Positions 34,014-43,161 of a DNA stretch of 64,000 nucleotides are shown here, one piece after another. The DNA is from Amycolatopsis acidicola (GTDB lineage: Bacteria; Actinomycetota; Actinomycetes; Mycobacteriales; Pseudonocardiaceae), in contig NZ_VMNW02000002.1 of assembly GCF_007713735.2 (NCBI RefSeq), forward strand, positions 186,001 through 250,000. The letters are read 5' to 3'. Position 1 is the stretch's first letter; each line of letters opens with the position of its first letter. A program made the position numbers and the translations under genes. The notes beneath the pieces were generated by a model. That model made no database searches. It was given only the letters and a program-made list of their open reading frames with translations, and had not been told where the DNA came from.

Positions 34014-35342
34014 CTAGGCGGAAACGACTTCGGCGTCCTTGTCCTTCGCGCGGCGACGCCGGGGTCGAAGCGGGTCGTACTCGCGCAGCAGGAGCCCGGC
34101 GATCGCGGCGAGGAACGCCGAGCCGCTCATATACACCGCGACGCCGACCCAGCTGCCGGTCGCGTCCTGCAACGCGGTGGCGATCAGCGGAGCGATCGAC
34201 GCGCCGATGACGGTGCCGAGCGTGAACCCGAGCGCCATGCCGCTGTAGCGGACGCGCGCGGGGAACGCGAGCGCGAAAAACGTCGGCGTCACCGCGATGT
34301 TCGCGCAGTAGGCCACGAACAGGATCACGAAACCCAGCAGCATCAAGCCGTAGTCGCCGGTGTTGAGCAGCGTGAACCACAGGAACGAAGTCGCCATCAG
34401 CGCCACCGAGGACCCCACGAAGATCAGCCTCCGGGAGGCCATGCCCCAGCGATCCGACAGCCAGCCGATCAACGGCACCAGCGTGATCATCAGGCCCGTC
34501 ATCCACAGGACCAGCGACAGCATCGTGCCGTTGGACTTGTGCAGCGCCTTCGCGCCGTAGGACAGGGAATAGACGATCGCGATGTAGTAGCTGACCCCGG
34601 ACGCCATGAGCCCGAACGCCAGCAGCGCGACCTGCTTCCCGTTGTCACGCAGCACTTCGACCAGCGGCAGCCGGCGCACCTCGCCGACCTGCTTGACCTC
34701 CTGGAACTCGGGACTCTCCGCCAGCCTGAGCCGGATGAAGAGCCCTACCACGACCAGCACGGCGCTCAGCACGAACGGCACCCGCCAGCCCCAGCTCTGA
34801 AATGCCGCGGGCGAGAGCCGCGCTACCAGCAGGTAGACCAGGTTGGCCAGCAGCAGCCCCCACCCGGCACCGGAGTTGACGAACGCCCCGAACATCCCGC
34901 GCCGGCTGTCGCGCGCGCTCTCGACGCTCATCAGCATCGCGCCGGATTGCTCGCCACCGAGGGAGAAACCCTGTACCAGCCGCAGAAAAACGAGCAGGAT
35001 CGGAGCCAAGACGCCGATCTGCCCGTATGTGGGCAGCAGCCCGATCGCGACGGTCGCGATCCCCATCAGCATCAGCGTGACGAACAGCGTCCCCTTGCGT
35101 CCCACCCGGTCCCCGAAGTGGCCGAAGACCGCGGCACCGATGGGCCGCGCCACGAACGCGATCGCGAACGTGGACAGCGACAGCAGCGTCCCCACGACGT
35201 CGCTCACCGCCGGGAAGAACAGGTGCGAGAACACGAGTGAGGCCGCGACACCGTAGATCGAGAAGTCGTAGAACTCGACCGCGGTGCCGATCATGCTCGC
35301 CGTGACGGTGCGGACCTCTTGGCCGCGCGAGGGGGCGTTCAT
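34014..35342 (-). CDS. MFS metabolite:proton symporter (MHS family)
   Basis: A 442-residue 12-helix carrier, closely similar in design to the one at 15385-16740: MIGTAVEFYDFSIYGVAASL, FGHFGDRVGRKGTLF near residue 82, LVQGFSLGGEQSGAML, then a second half with GWLSDRWGMASRRL. The lysine/arginine-rich tail is cytoplasmic. The ATG at 35342 has GAAGGGAG upstream; the frame extends to 35435 but without family resemblance. A CATGCGTAT operator lies about 100 bp upstream. It likely imports the substrate of the catabolic island, possibly a different one from the paralogue. Confidence 0.88.
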   Translation of the reverse strand: MNAPSRGQEVRTVTASMIGTAVEFYDFSIYGVAASLVFSHLFFPAVSDVVGTLLSLSTFAIAFVARPIGAAVFGHFGDRVGRKGTLFVTLMLMGIATVAIGLLPTYGQIGVLAPILLVFLRLVQGFSLGGEQSGAMLMSVESARDSRRGMFGAFVNSGAGWGLLLANLVYLLVARLSPAAFQSWGWRVPFVLSAVLVVVGLFIRLRLAESPEFQEVKQVGEVRRLPLVEVLRDNGKQVALLAFGLMASGVSYYIAIVYSLSYGAKALHKSNGTMLSLVLWMTGLMITLVPLIGWLSDRWGMASRRLIFVGSSVALMATSFLWFTLLNTGDYGLMLLGFVILFVAYCANIAVTPTFFALAFPARVRYSGMALGFTLGTVIGASIAPLIATALQDATGSWVGVAVYMSGSAFLAAIAGLLLREYDPLRPRRRRAKDKDAEVVSA

Positions 35343-35442
35343 CCGCAGACTCCCTTCGCGGCCACGCGCACCCGGGCAGCGCGCCGGGAGGAACGCGGGC
35401 GGGACATGTGGGATCGACTGAGCTTCATTGGTCATCCATCCT

Positions 35443-35460
35443 TACCATGCGTATATTTCG
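35443..35460. promoter_or_regulatory. CATGCG-core operator upstream of the MHS transporter
   Basis: TACCATGCGTATATTTCG, sharing CATGCGTAT and the flanking A/T pattern with the palindrome at 33947. It is less symmetric, and lies about 100 bp from the annotated start. Confidence 0.55.
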
Positions 35461-35527
35461 GTTGTTATTGTGAGGCGCTGCCCCCCGGCTTTGTCAACGG
35501 TTGCGCCGGGATCGATGCCCGGCCGAT

Positions 35528-36331
35528 TCACTCCACGACGAGATCCCGCTCCAAGCGGGCGAAGCGCGCGCCGGCCTCGGTCTCCGACCCGGGGTTGGTC
35601 AGCACGAGGAACCGCCCGGCGTCGACCCCGGCGAGAGCGCGGGCCGCCGCCGTGTCCGCGTCGATCGTCGTGATCGTGTTCTCGAACGAGGGCGACGGAG
35701 AACGCGGCTCCCCGGCCGCGTCCGGCCGGTTCCGCGCGGCATCCCGGATCCGGGTGGCCACCGGCCCCGGGCACAGCACGCTCACGCCGACCGGATGGCC
35801 CGCGGCGCCGAGATCCTCCCGCAGCGTCTCGCAGAGGCCCAGCACAGCGTGCTTGCTCGCCGCGTATGGCCCGTTTCCCCCACCGTGCACCGGATTCAGA
35901 GCCGCTGTCGAAGCCGTCACGAGTACGTGACCACTGCCCTGCTTCATGAGCCCCGGGATGAACGCCGTGAGCCCGTTGACCACCCCGCCGAGGTTGACCG
36001 ACAGCACCCACCGCCAGTCCTCGGGACGCTGCTCCCAGACCGGCAGACGGGGCCCGACGACCCCGGCGTTGAGGCACGCGAGGCCGACCCGCCCGAACTC
36101 CGCACGCACCGCCGTGGCGAAGGCCGCGACGGCATCACCGTCCGCCACGTCGATCGCGCATTCCAGCACACGCGACCCGTTGCCGCGTAAGGATTCGGCA
36201 ACTTCCGCGAGCGGTCCCGCTTCCACGTCCGCGAGCGCCAGCGCCATCCCTCGCGCGGCACAGGCACGAGCGAGCGCCGCGCCGATCCCGCTGGCGGCTC
36301 CGGTGACAACGGCGACCGGCCCCGCGCTCAC
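35528..36331 (-). CDS. SDR-family oxidoreductase
   Basis: A 267-residue SDR with VTGAASGIGAALARA, LADVEAG, NAGVVG, TASTAA and PYAASKHAVLG; the long C-terminal part (ENTITTIDADTAAARALAGV) matches the larger SDR type seen in steroid and alkanol catabolism. It is the last gene of the second leftward operon and overlaps the P450 gene by 4 bp, so it probably oxidises the alcohol produced by the P450. Confidence 0.87.
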   Translation of the reverse strand: MSAGPVAVVTGAASGIGAALARACAARGMALALADVEAGPLAEVAESLRGNGSRVLECAIDVADGDAVAAFATAVRAEFGRVGLACLNAGVVGPRLPVWEQRPEDWRWVLSVNLGGVVNGLTAFIPGLMKQGSGHVLVTASTAALNPVHGGGNGPYAASKHAVLGLCETLREDLGAAGHPVGVSVLCPGPVATRIRDAARNRPDAAGEPRSPSPSFENTITTIDADTAAARALAGVDAGRFLVLTNPGSETEAGARFARLERDLVVE

Positions 36332-37611
36332 CGCGGCACCCGCCCGCGGTCCGGGCCCGGATCGACCGGCTGGCTGGTGATCTTCCGGAGCATCGCGCTG
36401 CCGCCGTAGGGCGGTTCGCCACCGCGGAGCCGCATCCGCGGGAACCGGCGGACGAGGGTGTCGAACACGACCTCGCCTTCCAGCCTGGCCAGCGCGGCGC
36501 CCAGGCAGTAGTGCGATCCGAACGCGAGGGCGAGGTGCTCGTTCCTAGTGGGGCGCAGCAGATCCAGCCGGGCAGGATCGGGGAACACCGAGGGGTCACG
36601 GTTGGCCGCCCCGATCACCGCCAGTACCGTGTCCCCGGCCCGCACCGGCAGGCCGTCGAGCTCGAAGTCCGCCTGGGCGACCCGCGGCAGGAACTGCAGC
36701 GGCGAGTCGTAGCGGAGCAGTTCGTCGACCGCGCCCCGGACCTGACCGGGATCCGCGACCAGCAGGTCCCACTGATCGCGGTGGTCCTGCAGCGCGCGGA
36801 ACCCGTTGCCGAGCAGGTTCGTGGTCGTTTCACTGCCGCCGAAGAGGATCAGCAGGTACATCGCCTGCAGCTCCGTCTCGGTCATCGCCTCCTCGTCCCG
36901 GCGGCCCAGCAGTGTCCGGGCCAGATCCGGCCCGTCCCCAGTGCGGCGCAGCCGCGCCACCATGTCGGCGAGGTACCCGCGGAAGGCGGTGATCGCCGCC
37001 TCCGCGGCGTCCAGGCTCTGTTCGGAAATCGTGAAGTGGGCGGCGATCGCTTCGGCCCACTCCCAGATCATGTCCCGGTCGGCCTGGGGAACGCCGAGCA
37101 GGTCGACGATCACCCGGACCGGCAGCCGGTCGGCAAGGTGCCGCTTGAAATCCGGCGCCGGATCCGCCGCGAGCTCCTCGCACAGTTCGTCCACATGCGA
37201 CTGAACGGCGTCGCGGAGCAGGCCGATCCGGCGGCCAGTGAACGCGCGGGAAGCGATCCGCCGCAGGCGCAGGTGCGAAGCGCCATCGTGACGGCTCATG
37301 AAGTTGCTCTCGAACTCCATGATCTCGTGGAAGATCCGGTGCTGGCGCGCTGGCAGCCGCGACACCGTCCCGTCCGCCAGCGAACCGCGGGCGTGCCCGT
37401 CGTTGCCGACCGGCAGCTCCCCCGACATCAGCGCCTTGACGTCGGCGTACCGGGTGACGACGACAGCCGGTCCCGCTGCCCAGCGCAGCGCGCCGTGACC
37501 CCGCCAGCGGTCGAACATCGGGTAGGGCCAGCGGATCGCGTCGGTGTCCGCGCGGAAGAACGCGGTGATCTCGTCGTCTCGGACCCCGGGGGCCGTCGTG
37601 GTGGTAGTCAT
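36328..37611 (-). CDS. Cytochrome P450 monooxygenase
   Basis: A 427-residue soluble bacterial P450. The I-helix has LLILFGGSETTTNLLG (normal acid-Thr pair), the K-helix ExxR is in DELLRYDSP, and the heme loop reads HLALAFGSHYCLGAALARLEGE with cysteine 369; Leu replaces the usual Phe seven residues before it. It hydroxylates a hydrophobic substrate with electrons from a ferredoxin and reductase that are not encoded nearby. Neighbours (SDR downstream, LLM monooxygenase and AtuA/ligase genes upstream) place it in acid or terpenoid catabolism. Start MTTTTTAPGV at 37611 follows AGGAGCAC. Confidence 0.9.
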   Translation of the reverse strand: MTTTTTAPGVRDDEITAFFRADTDAIRWPYPMFDRWRGHGALRWAAGPAVVVTRYADVKALMSGELPVGNDGHARGSLADGTVSRLPARQHRIFHEIMEFESNFMSRHDGASHLRLRRIASRAFTGRRIGLLRDAVQSHVDELCEELAADPAPDFKRHLADRLPVRVIVDLLGVPQADRDMIWEWAEAIAAHFTISEQSLDAAEAAITAFRGYLADMVARLRRTGDGPDLARTLLGRRDEEAMTETELQAMYLLILFGGSETTTNLLGNGFRALQDHRDQWDLLVADPGQVRGAVDELLRYDSPLQFLPRVAQADFELDGLPVRAGDTVLAVIGAANRDPSVFPDPARLDLLRPTRNEHLALAFGSHYCLGAALARLEGEVVFDTLVRRFPRMRLRGGEPPYGGSAMLRKITSQPVDPGPDRGRVPR

Positions 37612-37640
37612 CGTGCTCCTCGTCGAGCCGGTTCCAGGGA

Positions 37641-38648
37641 TCAGTCCTTGAGCAGGGGAACCACCTCGGAACCGAAACGGTCCAGCTGCCGCATCGCCTC
37701 GGCGTGCGGGAGACCGGGCCAGTGCGGTTTGTAGACGAAGTGGGTCATCCCGATTTCGGCACCGAGCTTGTGCAGTTCGGCGGCGCACTCCTCGGGACTG
37801 CCGAGGATGAAGCGCTGGTCGATGTCCTCGCGCAGCTCTTCGCCGGACTTCCCCACCGGCGTGTTCTGCCCGTTGAGGCCCCATTTGCGGTAGGTCTCGT
37901 AGCGCGCCCGGTACCGCACGAGCGCCGCTTCGATCGCGTCCTCGCGCGAGTCCGCGATCAGCAGCTCCCGCCGCACGGGGAACTCCTTCGCCGGACGGCT
38001 GCCCGCCTCGGCACGGGTGTCGGTGAAAAGCCGGTGCAGGGCGTAAAGCTCGTCGTGGGTCGGGAACGGCGGGCTGTACCAGGCGTCGCCCAGCCGGGCC
38101 GCGCGCTTCACCGCGCCGGCGGCCTGGCCGCCGATCCAGACCGGGGGCCCGCCCGCCTGAAGCGGGCGCACCGCGGGCCGCGCGTCGGTCACCCCGGTGA
38201 AACGGCCGTGGAAGGTCACTTTCTCACCACTCCACAGCTGCCGGATCAGCTCGAGCGACTCCTCGAACCGGGGCACCCGCTCGCCCTTGGCCACGCCGAA
38301 CGCGTCGAACTCGTGCGGGCTGTAGCCGAGGCCGACGCCGAACCGCGCACGGCCTCCGGTGAGGACGTCCAAAGTGGACAACTGCTCGGCGGTGTCGACC
38401 GGGTTGACCATCGACAGCAGGATGATGCCGGTGGCGACGTCCATCGAGGGCGCGTGCCGCGACATGTACGTCAGCCACGGGACGGGCTGGAAGTAGCGGA
38501 GCTCCGCGCCGAGGAAATGCTGGCCGGCGACCATGAGCGAGAAGCCGGCCTGTTCGGCGGTGGCGACCAGTTCGGCGTGTTCGTCGCGCTGGCGTCGCGC
38601 GGGCGTCGAACCATCGTAGATCGACGTCAGCAGGATCCCGAACTTCAT
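37641..38648 (-). CDS. LLM-class flavin- or F420-dependent monooxygenase
   Basis: A 335-residue TIM-barrel enzyme of the bacterial luciferase-like superfamily. Opening MKFGILLTSIYDGSTP, then SLMVAGQHFLGAELRYFQPVPWLTY, GGRARFGVGLGYSPHEFDAFGV, and PPVWIGGQAAGAVKRAARLGDAW are typical. Such enzymes use FMNH2 or F420H2 to oxidise C=C, ketone or heteroatom positions. The start overlaps the DUF4387 gene by 4 bp. An F420-reducing sugar-phosphate dehydrogenase lies only 3.5 kb upstream, so F420 is available in the cell, but the cofactor cannot be decided from sequence. Confidence 0.85.
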   Translation of the reverse strand: MKFGILLTSIYDGSTPARRQRDEHAELVATAEQAGFSLMVAGQHFLGAELRYFQPVPWLTYMSRHAPSMDVATGIILLSMVNPVDTAEQLSTLDVLTGGRARFGVGLGYSPHEFDAFGVAKGERVPRFEESLELIRQLWSGEKVTFHGRFTGVTDARPAVRPLQAGGPPVWIGGQAAGAVKRAARLGDAWYSPPFPTHDELYALHRLFTDTRAEAGSRPAKEFPVRRELLIADSREDAIEAALVRYRARYETYRKWGLNGQNTPVGKSGEELREDIDQRFILGSPEECAAELHKLGAEIGMTHFVYKPHWPGLPHAEAMRQLDRFGSEVVPLLKD

Positions 38649-38971
38649 GCCAAGACCTCCGCGGGGTCGAGTTCACCCGCGGCGAGCGGGTGGTGCAGAT
38701 GGGCACCGAAGTAGTCGGTGCAGAACGGGTCGGAGCTCGACGACCACCGGAGCACGGACACCTTGGCGCCGAGGACTCGTTCGTCCCAGTGCACGCCCTT
38801 GACCTTGTCCTCCGAGACGCCGTACGCCCCGGCCACTCCCGCCGGTGTCAGGAGGCGGCTGGCCCGGGCGAGTTCGTAGTCCTCGCGGGTGTCGAAGAAC
38901 AGGTCGATCGTCACGCAGAACGGTCCCGCGTTCTTGCTGCGGATCACCGCCGCGATCTCAGACAGCCGCAT
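38645..38971 (-). CDS. DUF4387 family protein, small partner of AtuA
   Basis: A 108-residue protein matching the DUF4387 family that is usually found beside AtuA/DUF1446 genes. It begins MRLSEIAAVIRSKNAGPF, continues TIDLFFDTREDYELARASRLLTP and has a conserved middle VKGVHWDERVLGAKVSVLRW. No catalytic motif is obvious. It overlaps the large AtuA gene by 14 bp and the LLM gene by 4 bp, so translation is tightly coupled, arguing for a two-component complex as in the other AtuA pair. Confidence 0.82.
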   Translation of the reverse strand: MRLSEIAAVIRSKNAGPFCVTIDLFFDTREDYELARASRLLTPAGVAGAYGVSEDKVKGVHWDERVLGAKVSVLRWSSSSDPFCTDYFGAHLHHPLAAGELDPAEVLA

Positions 38972-40403
38972 CGGCCTTCTCCTTCCGGGCACCCGTCCCG
39001 GTCGCGCGCCCGGGGAACCGCTCGACTGCGAACGGGAAGGGCGCCACCGGATCGGTGAGCGGGAGCAGGTGGTAGATACCGAAGCGGTAGACCTCCGACA
39101 CCGGGATCACCACCGGCATGAACGGGGCGGCCGCGTTGCCCGCCGTCGTCTTGCGGCCCGGGTAGGGCCCGATGAACAAGCGGATGAACGCGAAGTAGGC
39201 GACCTGCTCGGCGAGCGCGCGGTCGTCGGCGACGACGTCGACGATCACCGAGGCCTCGTGCCCGGTCACCCGGTCATGGGGTTCCAGCGCTCCCAGTACC
39301 CCGTCGAGGCCGAAGATCCGGATCCCGAGTTCCACCTTGCCCTCGGCGAACGCGGTCGCGAAGCGGGCGGCGCCGCGGACCTGTCCCTCCGCGGAGTCGG
39401 CCCACTCGCGTATCCGGGCGAGCAATGCGGGTTCCCGGACGCCGAGCACCGACACCGCGCGGAACCCTGTCCGCGTGGCCCCTTCCATCAGGACCGTATA
39501 GGGTTTTTCGATCCAGGCCGCGCCTTCGCACCACACGCCGAGTTCGGTGGGGCGGTAGGTCGCTTCCCGCAAATCCAGTACCCCGCCCGGGTTTTCCTCG
39601 AGCGAGGGGTGCGACCGCTCGTAGAAGGTATGCGAGACCAGGGATCGCACGCTGACGACATGGTCCGGGCTGGGTGAACGCACCTCGAACCCGTCCGGGC
39701 CGAGTTCGGCCCACAGGCACTGCCCGGAATCCCCCGGCTCCGCGGCGAGACCACCGCATTCGAGCAGTTTCCCGGCGTGCGCGGCGATCGCCTTGGGCAG
39801 GCCGCGCAGCATCGGCAGCGCCATGAACAACCCGATGTCCAGCGCGCGGCCCGTGAGCACGCCGTCGACCCCGTCCGCCAGCGCCGCCATGACGGGCTCC
39901 GGCCCGATGAGCGCGACCACCCGCTCGGCCGCGTCCACATCGGCCGTGCCGAGTTCGGCCGGCAGCTGAGGGTCCTCCCCCGCAGCCACGACCGCAGGCC
40001 CGTCCTCGACCGCGCGCTTGAGCAGGTCTTTGTCCACTTCGGACCGGACGACGCCGACACGGAGGTCCCAGCCACGGCGTTCGCACAGCGCATCGAACTG
40101 CGCGAGGTCGCGTTCGAGATGCACGTCCGAACCGGCGATGCCGAAGGAAAAGACGAACGGGACGCCGTGACGCACGGCGGCCGCCACGTACGGTTCGACG
40201 TTCGCCGCCACATCCGCGGCGGGCATTTCACCGGAGCCGAGCCAATACGGGCCCCAGTCGCTGCCCGTTCCCTGCGCGACGATCACGTCGACGCCCCATT
40301 CGAAGGCACGGTCGATGCTCGCCGCGATCTCGGGCCCCGGGGCGATGTGGTTGACGAACCCTAGGATCCGGACCTTACCCGGGGTCGTTCGGGCGCTGGT
40401 CAT
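38958..40403 (-). CDS. AtuA-family protein (DUF1446), second copy
   Basis: A 481-residue AtuA-family protein, divergent from the copy at 29359-30723. It begins VRILGFVNHIAPGPEIAASI and has VIVAQGTGSDWGPYWLGSG, FSFGIAGSDVHLERDLAQFDAL, VDGVLTGRALDIGLFMALPML and the C-terminal GPYPGRKTTAGNAAAPFMPVVIPVS. This subgroup travels with DUF4387, as here. Its reaction is unknown; it has been linked to acyl-CoA and terpenoid acid catabolism by context only. It overlaps the AMP-forming ligase by 4 bp. Confidence 0.83.
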   Translation of the reverse strand: MTSARTTPGKVRILGFVNHIAPGPEIAASIDRAFEWGVDVIVAQGTGSDWGPYWLGSGEMPAADVAANVEPYVAAAVRHGVPFVFSFGIAGSDVHLERDLAQFDALCERRGWDLRVGVVRSEVDKDLLKRAVEDGPAVVAAGEDPQLPAELGTADVDAAERVVALIGPEPVMAALADGVDGVLTGRALDIGLFMALPMLRGLPKAIAAHAGKLLECGGLAAEPGDSGQCLWAELGPDGFEVRSPSPDHVVSVRSLVSHTFYERSHPSLEENPGGVLDLREATYRPTELGVWCEGAAWIEKPYTVLMEGATRTGFRAVSVLGVREPALLARIREWADSAEGQVRGAARFATAFAEGKVELGIRIFGLDGVLGALEPHDRVTGHEASVIVDVVADDRALAEQVAYFAFIRLFIGPYPGRKTTAGNAAAPFMPVVIPVSEVYRFGIYHLLPLTDPVAPFPFAVERFPGRATGTGARKEKADAAV

Positions 40404-41953
40404 CGCGCCACTCCTTCCTGCCCCGCGGCGAGTTCTCGCCGCAGGGACCGCTTGAGGACCTTGCCGGTCGCGTTGCGCGGCAGGTCCTGGGTGAGCACCA
40501 CCCGGCGCGGGCGCTTGTAGCCCGCGATCCGGCCGGCGGTGAAATCGGCGACTTCCGTTTCGGTCAGGCCGCTCCCTGGCCGGGGCACGACCACGGCGGT
40601 GACGAGCTCGCCCCATCGCTCGTCCGGGATGCCGACTACGGCGGCGTCGGCGATGCCGGGGTGTTCACGGAGCACCCGCTCCAGCTCGGCGGGATACACG
40701 TTCTCCCCGCCGGTCACGATCATGTCCTTGATTCGGTCGGTGAGGAACAGATGCCCCTGTGGCCCGAGGCGCCCGCCGTCGCCGGTCCGCAGCCAGCCGT
40801 CCGGGGTGAGCAGGGCCGCGGTTTCGTCCGGCCTGCCCGCGTAGCCCGGGGTGTTCTGTGGCGAACGAGTCCACACCTCGCCCGTCTCGCCAGGGGCGAC
40901 CGGCGCCCCGGACTCCGGGTCGCGGATCTCCACCTCGACCCAGGGATAGGGCTTTCCGACCGAAAGGGACTCCGGCGCGGACACCGAATCGGCGTCGACG
41001 TCGAGCTGGGTGATGCCGCCGGTGGTTTCAGTGAGACCGTAAAGCTGGTGCAGGCGGCAGCCGAGACGCCCGGCCGCGCGACGCTGTTCGGCCGGTGTGA
41101 TCGGCGCCGCGCCGTACACGATGTCGCGCAGCTCCGGCAAAGTCTCGCCCGCCTCCAGCGACTCACACAGCCGCTGCAGCAGGGTCGGCACCAGGAAAGC
41201 GTGCGAGATGCCCTCGTCGCGGAAGGCGCGGACGAGCACGTCCGCCCTCACCGACTCCGCGACCACGGTCGTCGCACCGGCGTGCAGGCCGACCAGCGCC
41301 CAGCTCAGCGCACCTATGTGGAACAGCGGAGTTGCCAGCAGGCTCACGGAGGAAGCGGTGAAGTCCCAGACTCGCGCGACGTGAGCGACCTTGGCACCGA
41401 TGTTGGCCGCGGTGAGCTGAACCCCTTTGGGAACCCCGCCGGTGCCCGACGTGTAGACCTGCGCGACCACACCGCCGGGCGCCGGGCGCGGCGTAGCGGC
41501 GGGCGTTTCGGCGTCCCGCCACGAGCGGTAGCCCGCGTCGAGGCACAGCCGCAGCCGCACGCCGCCGAGATCGCGCGGCACTCCCCCGATTCCTTCCTGA
41601 GCAATGAGCGCGGCAGGCCCGGCGTCGTGCACCACGGCCGCGAGTTCCGCGGGAGCCAGCCGCCAGTTGACGGGCACGACCACCGCCCCCGCGTAAGTAC
41701 ACCCCAGTAGCAGCTCGATCAGCTCGATCCCGTTGCGCTGCACCACAACCACACGGTCGCCAGGTTGGATGCCCGCCCTCGCCAGCCCGCCCGCGACCCG
41801 CCGGGCGGACAGCTCCAGCTGACCCGCCGTGAGTGCGAGACCGCCGTGCCGGAGAACAACGCGGTCGGCCTGACCGGGCCCGATTGCCAGCCACAGCCCG
41901 GAGTCGCCGGTGTGGAGGAGCCCGGCGACGGCTCCGGCCGCCTCGTTCTTCAT
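40400..41953 (-). CDS. AMP-forming acyl-CoA ligase, first gene of the second catabolic operon
   Basis: A 517-residue ANL-superfamily ligase that activates a carboxylic acid to its CoA thioester. Core motifs are complete: YTSGTGGVPKGVQLTAANI near residue 170, YGLTETTGG, GWLRTGDGG, TDRIKDMIVTGGENVYPAELE, and the C-terminal catalytic lysine in PRNATGKVLKR. The overall type is close to fatty-acid or bile/terpenoid acid CoA ligases. An operator-like CATGCG element overlaps its promoter. It probably commits the imported acid to the pathway completed by the AtuA and beta-oxidation enzymes. Confidence 0.9.
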   Translation of the reverse strand: MKNEAAGAVAGLLHTGDSGLWLAIGPGQADRVVLRHGGLALTAGQLELSARRVAGGLARAGIQPGDRVVVVQRNGIELIELLLGCTYAGAVVVPVNWRLAPAELAAVVHDAGPAALIAQEGIGGVPRDLGGVRLRLCLDAGYRSWRDAETPAATPRPAPGGVVAQVYTSGTGGVPKGVQLTAANIGAKVAHVARVWDFTASSVSLLATPLFHIGALSWALVGLHAGATTVVAESVRADVLVRAFRDEGISHAFLVPTLLQRLCESLEAGETLPELRDIVYGAAPITPAEQRRAAGRLGCRLHQLYGLTETTGGITQLDVDADSVSAPESLSVGKPYPWVEVEIRDPESGAPVAPGETGEVWTRSPQNTPGYAGRPDETAALLTPDGWLRTGDGGRLGPQGHLFLTDRIKDMIVTGGENVYPAELERVLREHPGIADAAVVGIPDERWGELVTAVVVPRPGSGLTETEVADFTAGRIAGYKRPRRVVLTQDLPRNATGKVLKRSLRRELAAGQEGVAR

Positions 41954-41982
41954 CGAACCTCCCGGGCGTCACGAACCGCATT

Positions 41983-42000
41983 TAACTATGCGTATGTTTA
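41983..42000. promoter_or_regulatory. CATGCG-type operator of the second catabolic operon
   Basis: TAACTATGCGTATGTTTA, 16 of 18 positions identical to the palindrome at 33947. On the minus strand a TTGACA -35 element lies upstream (about 42020) and the -10 region falls within the palindrome. Confidence 0.7.
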
Positions 42001-42051
42001 GCGTGTTATCGATCCCGGTGTCAAGGGCCGCGTGGCGAGGTCCGCACGAGA

Positions 42052-42086
42052 CGAAGCCCCGGCACGCGGTGCGCGCCGGGGCTTCG
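42052..42086 (-). terminator. Intrinsic terminator of the F420-dependent dehydrogenase gene
   Basis: Perfect 12-bp inverted repeat CGAAGCCCCGGC / GCCGGGGCTTCG with an 11-base loop, 16 bp past the stop codon. It separates this gene from the promoter of the leftward operon. Confidence 0.75.
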
Positions 42087-42101
42087 GCGGGAACCAGGGC
42101 G

Positions 42102-43106
42102 TCAGGCGAGTGCGCGCAGGCGCGGCATGACGTCTTCGGCGAACTGGCCGAGGAAGCGGTTCTGGTCGTGGCCCGGGCCGTGGAACACCAGGTGGTTGAA
42201 GCCCGCGTCGAGGTAGGGCTTGATGCCGGCGACGGCCTCGTCCGGGGTGGACGCCACGATCCAGCGGCGGGCGATCTGCTCGAGCGGCAGTTCGTCGGCG
42301 AGCTTTTCCATCTCCTCCGCCGAGTTGACGGTGTGCTTCTGTTCGGCGCTCAGCGACAGCGGCGCCCAGAAGCGGGTGTTTTCCAGCGCCTGCTGGGGAT
42401 CCCGGTCGTAGGACAGCTTGATCTCGATCATCCGGTCGATGCCGGCGGCGTCGCGCGCGGCCTTCTCCGCGCCCTCGGCGACCGCCGGTATCAGCTTTTC
42501 GGTGTAGAGCTCCATGCCCTTGCCCGAGGTGCAGATGAACCCGTCGGCCGCGCGGCCCGCGTACCGCGCCACGACGGGGCCGCCCGCCGCGACATACACC
42601 GGCACCGGCTGCTCGGGCCGGTCGTAGATCTTCGCGTGCACCAGTTTGTAGTACTCGCCGTCGAACGAGACGTCGTCCTTGGTCCACAGCTCCCGCATCA
42701 GCGCGATGGCCTCACGCAGCCGCGCGAAGCGTTCCTTGAACTCGGGCCATTCGTCGCCCGACACGGCGAACTCGTTGAGCGCCTCGCCCGTGCCGACGCC
42801 GAGCAGCACCCGCCCGTTCGACAGCAGCGACATCGTCGCGAACGCCTGCGCGATCACCGCCGGGTTGTACCGGAAAGTGGGCGTGAGCACGCTGGTGCCG
42901 ATCTGGACCCGCTTCGTGCGCTCCGCCACCGCCGACATCCAGGACAGCGCGAACGGCGCGTGCCCGCCTTCGTGGCGCCACGGCAGGAAGTGGTCGGACA
43001 CCATCACCGTGTCGAGTCCGGCCTCCTCCGCCCGCACCGCGAACTCGACCAGGTCACGCGGCCCGAACTGCTCCGCGGACGCCTTGTAGCCAACCTTGAG
43101 CTCCAC
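42102..43106 (-). CDS. fgd: F420-dependent glucose-6-phosphate dehydrogenase
   Basis: A 334-residue luciferase-fold enzyme that oxidises glucose 6-phosphate and reduces coenzyme F420. It has the characteristic FGD sequence: [88 protein letters not shown] and [14 protein letters not shown], with length near the mycobacterial enzyme. I chose the GTG at 43106 (MELKVGYK) with GGCGGAAG upstream. It is a single-gene unit with its own terminator. It supplies F420H2 that reductases and LLM-class monooxygenases nearby could use. Confidence 0.9.
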   Translation of the reverse strand: MELKVGYKASAEQFGPRDLVEFAVRAEEAGLDTVMVSDHFLPWRHEGGHAPFALSWMSAVAERTKRVQIGTSVLTPTFRYNPAVIAQAFATMSLLSNGRVLLGVGTGEALNEFAVSGDEWPEFKERFARLREAIALMRELWTKDDVSFDGEYYKLVHAKIYDRPEQPVPVYVAAGGPVVARYAGRAADGFICTSGKGMELYTEKLIPAVAEGAEKAARDAAGIDRMIEIKLSYDRDPQQALENTRFWAPLSLSAEQKHTVNSAEEMEKLADELPLEQIARRWIVASTPDEAVAGIKPYLDAGFNHLVFHGPGHDQNRFLGQFAEDVMPRLRALA

Positions 43107-43161
43107 TGTCGCTCTTCCGCCTTTCGTCAGGAACACCTGTCACCATGGTGCGCTGTCCGGT

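Noticed and set aside
36500-36530. A possible defective heme loop in the second P450 (no canonical Phe)
   Set aside because: HLALAFGSHYCLG keeps the Gly, His and Cys spacing; Leu in place of Phe is a tolerated change, so I do not call the enzyme damaged.
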